Assembly: GCA_964560875.1 (NCBI GenBank)
Contig: CAZLMW010000038.1
Coordinates: forward strand, 1 to 64,000
DNA: 64,000 nucleotides
Source: CAZLMW01 sp964560875
GTDB taxonomy: Bacteria; Myxococcota_A; UBA9042
Reading direction: 5' to 3'
In this document: positions 63,890-64,000 of the stretch, in pieces
Layout: every line of letters starts with the position of its first letter
How positions within the stretch are numbered: position 1 is the first letter of the stretch
Notes under the pieces: model-generated
Databases searched by the model: none
The model's input: only the letters and a program-made list of their open reading frames with translations
Told to the model about the DNA's origin: nothing
Position numbers and translations under genes: made by a program

Positions 63890-64000
63890 CTGCACCGCCC
63901 CTTTCGCAGGCCTGCCCGTGAAAACAAATCGATCGATTGATTAGTTTGAGACAGTCAAAGGCCAGAAAGCGGCCTGAGCCGACCGCATCCCGGGCACAAG

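Noticed and set aside
1..64000. CRISPR arrays, tRNA and rRNA genes
   Set aside because: No regular spacer-repeat pattern and no cloverleaf or rRNA-like sequence was found by eye. A dedicated scan (tRNAscan, Infernal) would be needed to exclude them fully.

Overview
The window is high-GC DNA with dense, tightly packed genes. It most resembles a chromosome segment of a myxobacterium-like bacterium (Myxococcota or another former deltaproteobacterium). The support is two very large lipoproteins built from Dictyostelium-type CTDC cysteine repeats, with Myxococcus cysteine-rich and MopE-like motifs, plus many lipoprotein signals, GTG/TTG starts and 4-nt stop/start overlaps. A run of 100 Ns at 26273-26372 shows it is a draft scaffold. 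The genus cannot be fixed from sequence alone. No rRNA, tRNA or CRISPR array was seen.

Layout. 1-2252: one side of a DDE transposon, with an accessory protein, a transposase that looks damaged at its C-terminus, and an array of six end-type repeats. 2384-22066: a secreted and surface protein region. It holds a 1298-residue Cys-repeat lipoprotein with two fibrinogen-like domains, an operon of three paralogous lipoproteins of unknown function (coupled by GTGA overlaps) followed by a FadL-like outer-membrane protein, two cyclic-nucleotide-binding-domain proteins, an unknown lipoprotein, and a second Cys-repeat lipoprotein with a C-type lectin and a fibrinogen-like domain. 22158-25422: a minus-strand operon of one unknown gene and three AIM24-family genes. 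25603-26682: a Ser/Gly-rich lipoprotein interrupted by the assembly gap.

26785-41169: a GntR-type regulator with a repeat-rich upstream region, then a cell-envelope glycan or lipid cluster. Seven consecutive genes are joined by six 4-nt overlaps: polytopic GT-C-like membrane proteins, two GT2 glycosyltransferases, a DUF2304 protein and a MOP-type flippase. Two more large membrane proteins and an SGNH hydrolase follow. 41170-49942: mixed genes, namely an NqrB/RnfD-like membrane protein, a PAP2 phosphatase, a degenerate REC-GGDEF-EAL protein, MsrA, a lipoprotein, a trypsin-like protease fused to a probable beta-barrel, and asparaginyl-tRNA synthetase. 50117-55206: small unknowns, a TPR-like protein, a START-like protein, a TauD-type dioxygenase, an MBL-fold hydrolase and a probable outer-membrane protein. 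55225-63889: a second envelope cluster with a sulfatase-type membrane transferase and three large GT-C-like membrane proteins.

Most of the window therefore encodes cell-surface building and surface display. The strongest candidate for something undescribed is the three-lipoprotein/FadL operon at 6514-15160. Next are the protease-barrel fusion at 46947-48440 and the family of membrane proteins sharing a LYGHG motif.
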